A DNA stretch of 21,640 bases from Acidobacteriota bacterium (GTDB taxonomy: Bacteria > Acidobacteriota > UBA6911 > RPQK01 > JAPXNP01): positions 1 through 21,640 of the forward strand of contig JAUWTT010000008.1 of assembly GCA_030614585.1 (NCBI GenBank). Direction: 5' to 3'. Every line of letters begins with the position of its first letter. Position 1 is the stretch's first letter. A program made the position numbers and the translations under genes. A model generated the notes under the pieces. That model did no database searches, had not been told where the DNA came from, and saw only the letters and a program-made list of their open reading frames with translations. Shown here piece by piece: positions 7,767-15,381 of the stretch.

Positions 7767-7845
7767 AACCACGAGATCACAAAGTCACTAGGAAGAAAGT
7801 GCCAATGCGACCCGGATTCCTTCGTGTTTTCGTGATTTCGTGGTT
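7767..7845. repeat. Imperfect inverted repeat built of octamer-like units
   Basis: Arms of 22 bases at 7767-7788 and 7824-7845 match at 18 of 22 positions when one is reverse-complemented, with a 35-base centre. Within each arm the sequence has an 8-base rhythm (right arm TTCGTGTT, TTCGTGAT, TTCGTGGT starting at 7821). It could form a long hairpin in the lptE-holA transcript. Confidence 0.7.
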
Positions 7846-7856
7846 ACTCTTAAGCC

Positions 7857-7898
7857 CCCAGCTCCCAGCCCCCAGTTCCCAGCTCCCAGTCCCCAGCC
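7857..7898. repeat. Heptamer tandem array CCCAGYY x6 (G-rich on the minus strand)
   Basis: Six contiguous 7-base units on the plus strand: CCCAGCT, CCCAGCC, CCCAGTT, CCCAGCT, CCCAGTC, CCCAGCC. CCCAG is invariant while the last two bases are pyrimidines that vary. The minus (transcribed-sense) strand therefore has GGG every seven bases. It begins 8 bases after the lptE stop codon. Confidence 0.85.
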
Positions 7899-7906
7899 CT
7901 TACAGA

Positions 7907-8434
7907 TCAGAAATCCTCAAGCACGGTTGTAACCACACTCGTAGCAAAGTCACTGGCAATCCGGCCAAGCGCCGGATTCTGCTCTGAAAAGAACTCTTCC
8001 ACCTCAACATTGATAACGTATTGGTCTCGAAAGAGGAGGTTGTTCTGCTGAAACACCGTTGCACCAGATTCCCGTGCTTTCAGTACCACACTCACCGTGA
8101 TCATCACCTGAAAAGTGGATGCAAAACCGGAACGGCCAATGGTCATCGGGCTCACGCTAACGCGATTGATCCTTCCTTCCATGACCAGGTCAGCCCGGTG
8201 TGGATCGTTGACAACGGAGAGATTGGAACGCTGGACAAATTCACTGACGAGCGAGCGGGTCAGGATCTGCTCGACTTCATAGGTCGTCGTCTCGTTCACA
8301 AGCGGTTTGACCGAGATTGACCCATAGGAGGCCGTCAAGCGATTCTTACTCGCCACCCGGTATCCACAACTGACTCCAGCGAGCAGCAGAATGAAGACGC
8401 AGCAGTGAAAGAACCGAACCCAACCAGGATTCAT
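7907..8434 (-). CDS. lptE: LPS-assembly lipoprotein LptE
   Basis: LptE plugs the LptD barrel and helps deliver lipopolysaccharide to the outer surface. Starting at ATG 8434 the protein has 175 residues: a signal sequence with Arg7 and a hydrophobic core FILLLAGVSC, then CGYRVAS at the mature start, and the family's S-I-x-V-K-P-L-x-N-x-T, V-E-x-x-L-T-R-S-L-x-x-E-F, ADLVMEG and GRINRVSV pattern. Cys23 is the expected lipidated residue, but the -3 position is Gly rather than Leu, so the lipobox is poor. An in-frame start at 8479 would lie inside leuS and lengthen the signal; 8434 begins 7 bases after leuS and is preferred. Order leuS-lptE-holA is conserved. LptD is not in this window. Confidence 0.85.
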   Translation of the reverse strand: MNPGWVRFFHCCVFILLLAGVSCGYRVASKNRLTASYGSISVKPLVNETTTYEVEQILTRSLVSEFVQRSNLSVVNDPHRADLVMEGRINRVSVSPMTIGRSGFASTFQVMITVSVVLKARESGATVFQQNNLLFRDQYVINVEVEEFFSEQNPALGRIASDFATSVVTTVLEDF

Positions 8435-8441
8435 AACTAAT

Positions 8442-10904
8442 CTAGCCCACAATATTGACCAACTTACCGGGAACGACAATCACTTTTCGCACCGTTCTTT
8501 CGCCGATTAGAGCGGTAACCCTCTCGTCAGCCAACGCACGGGATTCCATCTCGTCCTTAGAGATCTCCAAAGGCGCGAAGAATTTCGAACGCACCTTCCC
8601 ATTCACCTGAATGACAATTTCGATCTCTTCCTCTCGAGCCAACTCGGCATCGAATGAAGGCCATGAAACCCCGGCTATCGTTTCGTCATGCCCGAGTTGT
8701 TCCCAGATCTCGTCGGCAATGTGCGGTGTGAAGGGCCAAAGCAGGACTGTCATTTTACTCACCACCTCGTACAGCAAAGCCGGATCCGGATCTTCTCTAT
8801 CCACATATTCATGCAAAGTATTCGACAGCTCCATGATTGCCGACACAGCGGTGTTCTGGTGAACTCGCTCAATGTCCTCGGTGACCTTTCGGATGCTCTG
8901 ATGGAGCTTCCGAAGCAACTGCTTTCCCTCATCAGTCAGCTCTGCCGGTTGGCTTCCACTTCCCTGTTCGAGCAGGTCACGGAATCGCTGGACGAACCGC
9001 CAGTATCGACGAAGGAATCTGGAACACCCTTCCAAACCCTGCTCATTCCAGTCCAGGTCGCCTTCAGGCGGAGCACAAAATTGAATGAATAGCCGGAGTA
9101 CGTCAGCGCCGTGGGCTTTGACGATCGCATCTGGAGGCACGGTATTGCCAACCGACTTGCTCATCTTCGACCCATCTTTCAGAACCATCCCCTGAGTAAA
9201 GAGCTTCTTCACCGGCTCGTCCATATCGACCAACCCGAGGTCTCTCATGACCTTGGTGAAGAACCTCATGTAGATCAGGTGCATGACGGCATGCTCGACT
9301 CCCCCAATGTAGACATCCACAGGAAACCAGTAGTCAACGAGACTCCGCCCGAACGGCTCTTCCGGGTTTCCGGGATCTACATAACGGTAGAAATACCAGG
9401 CACTATCGACGAAGGTGTCCATGGTATCGGTTTCGCGCCGGGCAGAACCGCCGCAGGCAGGGCACTCAACTCTCAAGAATGCTTCGACAGTCTCAAGCGG
9501 GGATCCGCCCAGCTCGATACTCTCCATTCTGGGCAAAACGACCGGCAAATCTTTTTCGGGAACCGGGACGGTGCCACAATTTTCACAGTAGATGATCGGG
9601 ATTGGCGTTCCCCAAAACCTCTGTCGACTGATCCCCCAGTCTTTCAGCCTGTAGGAAATACTCCGACTCCCGAAGCCCCGCTCTTCTGCAAAATCCGCCA
9701 TTTTGCTGAGGGCATCCTTTGAGGAGAGTCCACTGAACTGGCCGCTGTCCTGCAGAACGCCATACTCGGTGAAAGCCTGATCCATTGGTGAGGTAAGGTC
9801 TCCGTCTTCCGGCCGTATCACAGGCCTGATCGGAATCCCGTATCTGGTGGCAAACTCGAAATCACGCTCATCGTGAGCAGGTACCGCCATAATCGCGCCG
9901 GTCCCATATTCCATCAGGACGAAATTCGCAACCCAAATGGGGATTCTCTCACTGTTGAACGGGTTCAGCGCATATCTCCCGGTGAATTGGCCGAGCTTCT
10001 CTGCCGCCTCATCGGTGCAAGCCCTTTTGTCCACACGACGCATTTTCTCGACAAATGACTCTAGATCCGAACCGTACACCGGATCATCCAGACAATCTTT
10101 CACCAGTCCATGTTCGGGAGCGACAACCATGAAAGTGGCGCCGAAGATGGTGTCAACCCGGGTGGTGAAGATCTCGACCTGACCTCCTGCATCCAGATCA
10201 AAACGAACTTGGGCACCTTCGGACCTGCCAATCCAGTTCCGCTGCATCGCCAGGACTTTCTCCGGCCAATCCTGAAGTGTTTCCAGAGACACGAGAAGCT
10301 CCTCGGAGTAGTCCGAGATGCGCAGGCACCATTCATCCAACTCCTTGACGACAACCTCGGTTCCGTCTCGCCAGCACACTCCGTTGGCGGCTTGCTCATT
10401 AGCCAGCACCGTCTGGCACTGGTTGCACCAGTTCACCTGCCCCTTCTTCCGATAGGCCAGACCCTTCTTCAACATCTGCAGGAAGAACCACTGATTCCAA
10501 CCGTAGTATTCGGGAAGACAGGTGGCAATCTCTCGACCCCAATCGTAGGAGAATCCCATCCGCTGACACTGTTCTTTCATCCGCGCAATATTGTTCAGGG
10601 TCCAGTCTTCGGGGGGCACCTTCCGCTCGATCGCCGCGTTCTCTGCAGGCAGGCCAAAGGCGTCCCAGCCGATCGGGTGCAAAACATTAAACCCCTGGAG
10701 ACTCTTCAAACGGGCTATGGAATCGCCTAACGAATAGTTCCTCACATGTCCGAGATGAAGCTCCCCTGACGGGTAGGGCAGCATTTCGAGCATGTAGAAC
10801 TTAGCTTGTTCCCGGTCTTCTTTGACTGCAAAGACCTGGTCCTCAGACCAGCGCTGTTGCCACTTTGTCTCTATCGCCTGAAAATCGTACCGCTCGTTCA
10901 TCAT
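8442..10904 (-). CDS. leuS: Leucyl-tRNA synthetase
   Basis: Class I synthetase that charges tRNA-Leu and edits mischarged products. About 820 residues, normal for the bacterial form. The ATP-site HLGH lies at residues 50-53 in the segment PYPSGELHLGHVRNY, the WDAFGLPAENAA block follows, cysteine pairs (CNQCQT; CENCGT and CPACGG) mark the zinc-containing regions, the CP1 editing domain includes a TTRVDTIFGATF threonine-rich loop and AVPAHDERDFEFA with the conserved Asp, and KMSKS is at about 580-584 (KDGSKMSKSVGN). The C-terminus has the IQVNGKVRSKF segment of the bacterial C-terminal domain. Two adjacent ATGs (10904 and 10901) just after the dcd stop are possible starts; a further upstream one would overlap dcd. 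Confidence 0.98.
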   Translation of the reverse strand: MMNERYDFQAIETKWQQRWSEDQVFAVKEDREQAKFYMLEMLPYPSGELHLGHVRNYSLGDSIARLKSLQGFNVLHPIGWDAFGLPAENAAIERKVPPEDWTLNNIARMKEQCQRMGFSYDWGREIATCLPEYYGWNQWFFLQMLKKGLAYRKKGQVNWCNQCQTVLANEQAANGVCWRDGTEVVVKELDEWCLRISDYSEELLVSLETLQDWPEKVLAMQRNWIGRSEGAQVRFDLDAGGQVEIFTTRVDTIFGATFMVVAPEHGLVKDCLDDPVYGSDLESFVEKMRRVDKRACTDEAAEKLGQFTGRYALNPFNSERIPIWVANFVLMEYGTGAIMAVPAHDERDFEFATRYGIPIRPVIRPEDGDLTSPMDQAFTEYGVLQDSGQFSGLSSKDALSKMADFAEERGFGSRSISYRLKDWGISRQRFWGTPIPIIYCENCGTVPVPEKDLPVVLPRMESIELGGSPLETVEAFLRVECPACGGSARRETDTMDTFVDSAWYFYRYVDPGNPEEPFGRSLVDYWFPVDVYIGGVEHAVMHLIYMRFFTKVMRDLGLVDMDEPVKKLFTQGMVLKDGSKMSKSVGNTVPPDAIVKAHGADVLRLFIQFCAPPEGDLDWNEQGLEGCSRFLRRYWRFVQRFRDLLEQGSGSQPAELTDEGKQLLRKLHQSIRKVTEDIERVHQNTAVSAIMELSNTLHEYVDREDPDPALLYEVVSKMTVLLWPFTPHIADEIWEQLGHDETIAGVSWPSFDAELAREEEIEIVIQVNGKVRSKFFAPLEISKDEMESRALADERVTALIGERTVRKVIVVPGKLVNIVG

Positions 10905-10905
10905 T

Positions 10906-11478
10906 TCACTCGGCTTTCGAACCACCCACTTTGGACAGCACTATACCCTTTTGGGCCTGATACTTGCCTTTTCGATCTTTGTACGAAATGGTGCACAGTT
11001 CGTCTGCAGAAAGGAAGATCAACTGAGCGATTCCCTCCCCCGAATAGATCTTGACAGGCGAGGGTGAGGTATTGGAAATCGACATCGTGACGTGCCCTTC
11101 CCATTCAGGTTCAAACGGCGTTACGTTGACAATTACTCCACATCGGGCATAAGTCGACTTTCCGGTGCAGACTGTCAGAATATCCCTCGGTATGCGGAAG
11201 TATTCGACTGACTGCGCAAGAACGAAGGATCTCTCGGGGATCACACAGACATCAGACGAGAGATCTTCGAAAAGCTCCGGTCTAACCCCTTTCGGATCGA
11301 CGACATCGGACTGCCCACCCCTGTAGACTTTGTAATGCTTGTCGACTCGAAAATCGTATCCGTAAGAAGACGGGCCGAAGGAAATCGTGCCCTTACTGAC
11401 GAGCGATTCCTCGAAGGGCTCGATCATCTGTTCGAGACGCGCCATCTTCACAATCCAATTGTCTGGTTTTACGCCCAT
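10906..11478 (-). CDS. dcd: dCTP deaminase family protein lacking the catalytic glutamate
   Basis: Dcd deaminates dCTP to dUTP, a source of dUMP for thymidylate synthesis. The 190-residue protein is of the longer type, with SSYGYDFRV at 37-45, DVCVIPERSFVLA, EYFRIPRDILTVC, the GKSTYARCG nucleotide-binding motif at 106-114, NVTPFEPEWEGHV and EGIAQLIFL. Aligned on E. coli Dcd (Ser111, Arg115, Arg126, Glu138), Ser108 and Arg112 are present but the catalytic Glu138 position is Ser133, in VTMSISNTS where relatives have VTLEISNT; I checked the codon, TCG at 11082-11080. Deamination as described for the family would be lost or need another base. The start has an ideal GGAGGT at 11489-11484. The stop is one base before the leuS start, so the pair is coupled. 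Confidence 0.88.
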   Translation of the reverse strand: MGVKPDNWIVKMARLEQMIEPFEESLVSKGTISFGPSSYGYDFRVDKHYKVYRGGQSDVVDPKGVRPELFEDLSSDVCVIPERSFVLAQSVEYFRIPRDILTVCTGKSTYARCGVIVNVTPFEPEWEGHVTMSISNTSPSPVKIYSGEGIAQLIFLSADELCTISYKDRKGKYQAQKGIVLSKVGGSKAE

Positions 11479-11568
11479 ACACTACCTCCACAAGGCATTT
11501 CAGATGCGGAATTCTACCATACGAAGTAGCGCACCATTCTCACCCCAAAAAAGCCTTCGAAGTGCGGG

Positions 11569-12555
11569 CTAAAACTCCCCGATCACTTGAACGGGAATCG
11601 GGATGAACGTCAGTACAAAGATGGCTAAACTGATGAGAGCGAGCGTCCGACGGTTCCGGTCGAGGCCCGGCAAATCAATGTAGGGAGGAGGATGACGGAG
11701 ACGAAGCACGAGGAGAATGACCGCGAAGAGGAGGTAGCCTAACATGGGCCAGGAGGCAAAGCTCACCGCCACAAGGCCGATGAAAGTCGTGATAGACGCC
11801 AATTTGTGGCCTTTCTTCCCAAAGATGGAATAGACGATGTGGCCACCATCCAACTGACCGACAGGGAGAAGATTCAGGCTAGTGGCCAGCATCCCAAACC
11901 AGGCGGCCCAACCTATCGGATGCAGGTTGATCAAACTGGTGTCTCCCGAGAAAAACAGCTCTGCGAAGATTCGGAACAACAACGGCTCCCCGAACTCCAA
12001 TCTCCCCTCTGTGAGGTCTGCCGCTTCAAACTGAGTTGACAGACGCAGCCCGAGTATCAACGCAGGCACCACCACCGCAAAGCCTGCGAGCGGTCCCGCA
12101 ATACCGACATCAAACAGCTGTCGGCAATCACGAAACATTGACTTGATCTTGATCACTGCGCCAAAGGTTCCAAATAGAACAATGAACGGAGGAGCAGGTA
12201 TCAAATGGGGCAGGGTTGCATCTATCCTGTAGTACCGACAGGCCAAATAATGTCCCGTTTCATGGGCTATCAGAATCGCGAGGATGGTCACTGCATAAGG
12301 AAGCCCTGACAGCAACTCCAGGGGATTACTCAGTACGCTTGAGAGGCCTGAAGAGACCTCTCCGGAGCTATTCGAGACGAACAGAAGGTTTTGGAGGAAA
12401 CCCGCCACCAGAGTGGTAAGAGACGTTATACAGAGCAGCAGAATGGGCAGAACCAGCTTCGGCCGCCGGTTGGGAAAAGGAGGGACGTTCTGGACAAAAA
12501 CGGTTTCTATTCGTTGAACTTGCCCCGCGGGAGATCGCAGTGGTGTCTGATCCAA
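11569..12555 (-). CDS. Site-2-type M50 family intramembrane zinc metalloprotease
   Basis: A multi-spanning membrane protein of 328 residues. The zinc site HETGH is at residues 98-102 within a transmembrane helix (AILIAHETGHYLACR), and the second motif, LNLLPVGQLDGGH at 226-238, supplies Asp235; together these define the M50 (site-2 protease) family. Between them is the reentrant segment DATLPHLIPAPPFIVLFGTFGA followed by GPLAGF. The lack of a PDZ domain and the long hydrophilic N-terminus resemble the EGY1-like/simple M50 group rather than RseP. Substrate unknown. It begins with TTG 8 bases after the HU stop codon and without a good ribosome-binding site, so it probably shares the HU message at lower yield. 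Confidence 0.87.
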   Translation of the reverse strand: MDQTPLRSPAGQVQRIETVFVQNVPPFPNRRPKLVLPILLLCITSLTTLVAGFLQNLLFVSNSSGEVSSGLSSVLSNPLELLSGLPYAVTILAILIAHETGHYLACRYYRIDATLPHLIPAPPFIVLFGTFGAVIKIKSMFRDCRQLFDVGIAGPLAGFAVVVPALILGLRLSTQFEAADLTEGRLEFGEPLLFRIFAELFFSGDTSLINLHPIGWAAWFGMLATSLNLLPVGQLDGGHIVYSIFGKKGHKLASITTFIGLVAVSFASWPMLGYLLFAVILLVLRLRHPPPYIDLPGLDRNRRTLALISLAIFVLTFIPIPVQVIGEF

Positions 12556-12563
12556 AGTGAGAC

Positions 12564-12833
12564 TTACTCGGTAAAACGAATTTCTTTACCGGGTTTGAAC
12601 CGAACAGTCTTTCCAGGAGGAATGGGCACCTCAGCGCCGGTCCGTGGGTTTCTGCCGATACCGCTCTTACGCGGCTTGACAACAAATACCCCAAAACCTC
12701 TAAGTTCAATTCTCTCTCCGCCCTTCAGCGCACCTTTCAGAGAATTAAAGAAAGCATCCACGGCAATCTCAGCCTTGACTTTGGTGATCCCTTTCTGCTC
12801 CGCAACCCGACTAACTATATCTTGTTTTACCAC
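12564..12833 (-). CDS. HU/IHF family DNA-binding protein
   Basis: A histone-like nucleoid protein of 89 residues that bends DNA as a dimer. It has the full HU/IHF fold pattern: helical N-terminal part with IVSRVAEQKGITKVKAEIAV, the loop GERIELRGFGVFVV, and the beta-arm RNPRTGAEVPIPPGKTVRFKPGKEI with the Arg-Asn-Pro that intercalates DNA. I cannot tell HU from IHF-type paralogues by eye. The start is GTG at 12833, supported by AGGAAGG (12850-12844) at suitable spacing. A near-consensus promoter lies at 12865-12894, and the M50 protease gene follows 8 bases downstream. Confidence 0.95.
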   Translation of the reverse strand: MVKQDIVSRVAEQKGITKVKAEIAVDAFFNSLKGALKGGERIELRGFGVFVVKPRKSGIGRNPRTGAEVPIPPGKTVRFKPGKEIRFTE

Positions 12834-12864
12834 TGCACTAGATCCTTCCTAACCTCCTTGCGGG

Positions 12865-12894
12865 ACTATACTTGCTCTCTCGTCAGAGTGTCAA
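12865..12894 (-). promoter_or_regulatory. Sigma-70 promoter of the HU-M50 unit
   Basis: On the minus strand TTGACA (12894-12889, six of six) and TATAGT (12870-12865, five of six) are separated by 18 bases. The predicted start of transcription is some 25 bases before the GTG start of HU. The gene upstream (nfo) ends at 12978, so this promoter separates the units. Confidence 0.8.
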
Positions 12895-12977
12895 GGCTAC
12901 CCTCTGCCAAGCTCTATTTCTCTCACTTCTCTTGCTCTTGGAGTTGGAGACCATTGCTCCTCTCCCAAAAGACCCGG

Positions 12978-13865
12978 TTATTCGTTCACGGGGTGTAATG
13001 GAGCCAGGGATCGTAAGACCGCCAGATTGTCAATATCATAGCTGTCGTCACTTCCTTTCGGTGTCTCCAGAATCTTCGGTACATCGGCGAAACGAGCATC
13101 CTGCAGAAACCATCGGAAACCATCCTTACCAATGAATCCCTCTCCAATATGCTCGTGCCGGTCAACCCGACTCCCCAAGTCTTTCTTACTATCATTAAAA
13201 TGAATTACCTTGAGCTTGTCGAGACCAACGATCGCATCAAACTGCCCGACAGTCTCAAGATAACCCTGTTGACTGCGAATATCATAACCCGAAGCAAATA
13301 TATGGCAAGTGTCAAGGCAAACAGCCACCTTTTCAGGCTCACCTACCTCCGCCAAAATATCTCGCAACTGCTCAAACCGATGCCCAATTGACGTTCCCTG
13401 CCCTGCCGTGGTCTCAAGAGCGATCTTCACTTCGAGGTCTTCCCCCTCAGCGTGGATCGAGTCAAGCGCCCTGGCTATTCGCCTGATTCCTTCTTTTTCC
13501 CCGGAACCTACATGAGCCCCTGGATGAACAACGAGATATTCCAGTCCCAACAAGTCGCAACGTCTGAGTTCAGCAAGCAGTGCTCGTCTACTCCGTTCCC
13601 ACAGAGGAGCGGCAGGCGAAGCCAGATTGATCAGATAGGAGTCGTGCGCGACACACCGTTTCAAACTTGAACGCGAGCGGGCCGAGCAAAAACGTTCGAC
13701 CTCCGCCACCTCTAAATCCGCCGATTCCCAGCGGTTCGAGTTCTTGACGAAAATCTGCATAGCCAGACAGTCCAGCCGGTCAGCTCGCTCGACCGAACGC
13801 GAAACCCCTCCGGCGATCGAGACATGCGTACCTATTAATGGCTCGGAATGACACGATCTCATCAT
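12978..13865 (-). CDS. nfo: Endonuclease IV (AP endonuclease)
   Basis: Cuts the DNA backbone 5' of abasic sites in base-excision repair, using three zinc ions. All nine metal ligands expected from E. coli Nfo can be placed: His74, His114 (VVHPGAHVG), Glu151 (ALETTAGQG), Asp185 and His188 (CLDTCHIFASGYD), His222 (HFNDSK), Asp235 and His237 (RVDRHEHIGEG) and Glu267 (ILETPKG). The N-terminal GTHVSIAGGV is also typical. Length, 295 residues, is slightly above the usual 280 to 285. Two ATG codons are adjacent at the start, with no strong ribosome-binding site. It lies 97 bases behind the symporter gene and 144 before HU. Confidence 0.96.
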   Translation of the reverse strand: MMRSCHSEPLIGTHVSIAGGVSRSVERADRLDCLAMQIFVKNSNRWESADLEVAEVERFCSARSRSSLKRCVAHDSYLINLASPAAPLWERSRRALLAELRRCDLLGLEYLVVHPGAHVGSGEKEGIRRIARALDSIHAEGEDLEVKIALETTAGQGTSIGHRFEQLRDILAEVGEPEKVAVCLDTCHIFASGYDIRSQQGYLETVGQFDAIVGLDKLKVIHFNDSKKDLGSRVDRHEHIGEGFIGKDGFRWFLQDARFADVPKILETPKGSDDSYDIDNLAVLRSLAPLHPVNE

Positions 13866-13962
13866 GATGGGAAGATTGATCCAGAACTTACTTCCGGCCC
13901 GTCGCTCAAGAACAGAATGTGCGAGTCAGGCGGCGAACTCATTGAGTCTACCACGACCCGAT

Positions 13963-15381
13963 TCAATGACTGGGCTCTTGCTTCGGAGTAGACCAGGCAA
14001 CAACAAGAAACACCAGCAAGGAAGCACAAAGCGAGAAGAAGGCGGGCGGAATGTCGGAAGCGTACACCCCTGCCCGGTCAAGCACCTCGAGAAGAATACT
14101 CGAGACAAGCCCCGTCACTATGCTCAGCATCACGCTCACACGGTTGGAGCGTTCCCAGTTCAAGCCAAGAACCAGTACCGGAACGAAGCAGGCAGCAAGA
14201 GTGCCAAAAGAAAAGATGCCCAGGTAGGCCACCAGCGTCTTCACCTGGAAAACGAACAGCACTGCGGCAGCGAAAAGAGCCATTACCCAAACCCTTCCCC
14301 AGAGCACCTCATTCCTGAAGCTGAAACCGAGGGCGCGTGGAAGGTCACGAGTCAGAGCAGCGGCTCCAACGTTGACGAAACTGTCGGCCGTAGACATGAT
14401 CGCAGCTACGATCCCTACATAGGCCAGGGCCGCCAGCCAGCCAGGTGTGAAATGATCGATGAATGACGTGATTGCCTGGTCTGGATGCTCCAGAGGTGGC
14501 AACAGTCCCTGGAAAACCAGACTCTTAACAGAAAGACCCACACCGAGCCAGATCAGTCCACACACGACCATGGATATTGCCAGGATCAGGGGAAAGTACC
14601 GAAACACCCTGAGATCCCTGGCCATCATGAACCTGTTAACCACATGCGGTTGGCCCAGGGAACCCACCGAAAAGACGAAGAACCAGCTCAGACATACGAT
14701 GGGCCCCACAGTCCCCCACGGCAGTAACGCCTCCGACTGGTTTTTTAACAGCGACAACGAGATTGCGCTCATCCCTCCAGCCGACCCAAGGGCAAACACA
14801 AAAAGAAGTGTCGCAGCCCAAAGCATGATGACACCCTGAAGCATATCGGAATAGATAGTGGCCAACATACCCCCCGCAATGCTGTAAAAAGCCAGGAAAC
14901 CAACACCAATAAGAACTGCGTTTGTGACCGAGACCGACAGCAGAGAGGATAGAATGACCCCAAGGGCCTGCAGTTGAACAGCCAGATAGCCCAACACACC
15001 GAGGAGAATCGCTGCTGTAGCCAAACTGCTTGATATGCGGCAATCGAAACGAGTGACGATGAGTTCCGGAATCGTCAGACACCCGTGCTTATGAGCCAAT
15101 TCGTGAAGCGGCTTCGCGAGGACCCAACACATAAGAGCGCCGGTAAAGGAGCTGGAAATAATGATCCAGAACGAACCCATCCCAACTTCATAGAAGAGTC
15201 CTGGTCCTCCCACAAAGACAAAGCCGCTCATGATTGATGCCATGGTAGTGAACGTAAGCGGCACCAGGCCTACCCGTTTACCCGCCAGGAAGAAGTCACT
15301 AGCGGTCTTGTTGTGGCGCAGGCTGATCAATCCAATCACCACCAAGGCCGAGAGGTAGAGCAAAGCGCCGGCCAGGGTCAT
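13963..15381 (-). CDS. Sodium:solute symporter family permease
   Basis: An inner-membrane permease of the SSS family (PutP/PanF relatives) that couples substrate uptake to sodium entry. The 472-residue protein has about 13 hydrophobic segments and the family marks: SDFFLAGKRVG near residue 30, MASIMSGFVFVGGPGLFYEVG, a GGMLATIYSDMLQGVIML segment (family G-G-x-x-x-V-x-x-T-D-x-x-Q), GSLGQPHVVNRFMMARD, and AIMSTADSFVNVGAAALTRD, which holds the Ser/Thr/Asp residues of the sodium site. Substrate cannot be told from sequence. The ATG at 15381 overlaps the stop of the upstream small membrane protein as ATGA; a GTG at 15393 would also be in frame. Confidence 0.9.
   Translation of the reverse strand: MTLAGALLYLSALVVIGLISLRHNKTASDFFLAGKRVGLVPLTFTTMASIMSGFVFVGGPGLFYEVGMGSFWIIISSSFTGALMCWVLAKPLHELAHKHGCLTIPELIVTRFDCRISSSLATAAILLGVLGYLAVQLQALGVILSSLLSVSVTNAVLIGVGFLAFYSIAGGMLATIYSDMLQGVIMLWAATLLFVFALGSAGGMSAISLSLLKNQSEALLPWGTVGPIVCLSWFFVFSVGSLGQPHVVNRFMMARDLRVFRYFPLILAISMVVCGLIWLGVGLSVKSLVFQGLLPPLEHPDQAITSFIDHFTPGWLAALAYVGIVAAIMSTADSFVNVGAAALTRDLPRALGFSFRNEVLWGRVWVMALFAAAVLFVFQVKTLVAYLGIFSFGTLAACFVPVLVLGLNWERSNRVSVMLSIVTGLVSSILLEVLDRAGVYASDIPPAFFSLCASLLVFLVVAWSTPKQEPSH

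Noticed and set aside
7713..7898. CRISPR-like array
   Set aside because: Units are contiguous 7-mers without spacers of constant length, and no cas gene is nearby.
7739..7987. Plus-strand open frame of 82 codons across the lptE-holA gap
   Set aside because: The proline/serine/leucine-rich translation is just the CCCAGCT repeat read in frame, and it runs into lptE antisense; no ribosome-binding site.
9111..10730. Long plus-strand open frames (203 and 206 codons) opposite leuS
   Set aside because: They are complementary to strongly conserved leucyl-tRNA synthetase sequence and show no own motifs or ribosome-binding sites.
11545..11570. Possible terminator at the end of the M50 gene (minus strand, AGCC...GGCT then T6)
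   Set aside because: The stem has only four base pairs, overlaps the stop codon, and the loop is 11 bases; too weak to call.
13864..14466. Plus-strand open frame of 200 codons
   Set aside because: Antisense to the symporter gene, whose protein has clear family motifs; the plus-strand translation has low-complexity hydrophilic composition and no recognisable domain.
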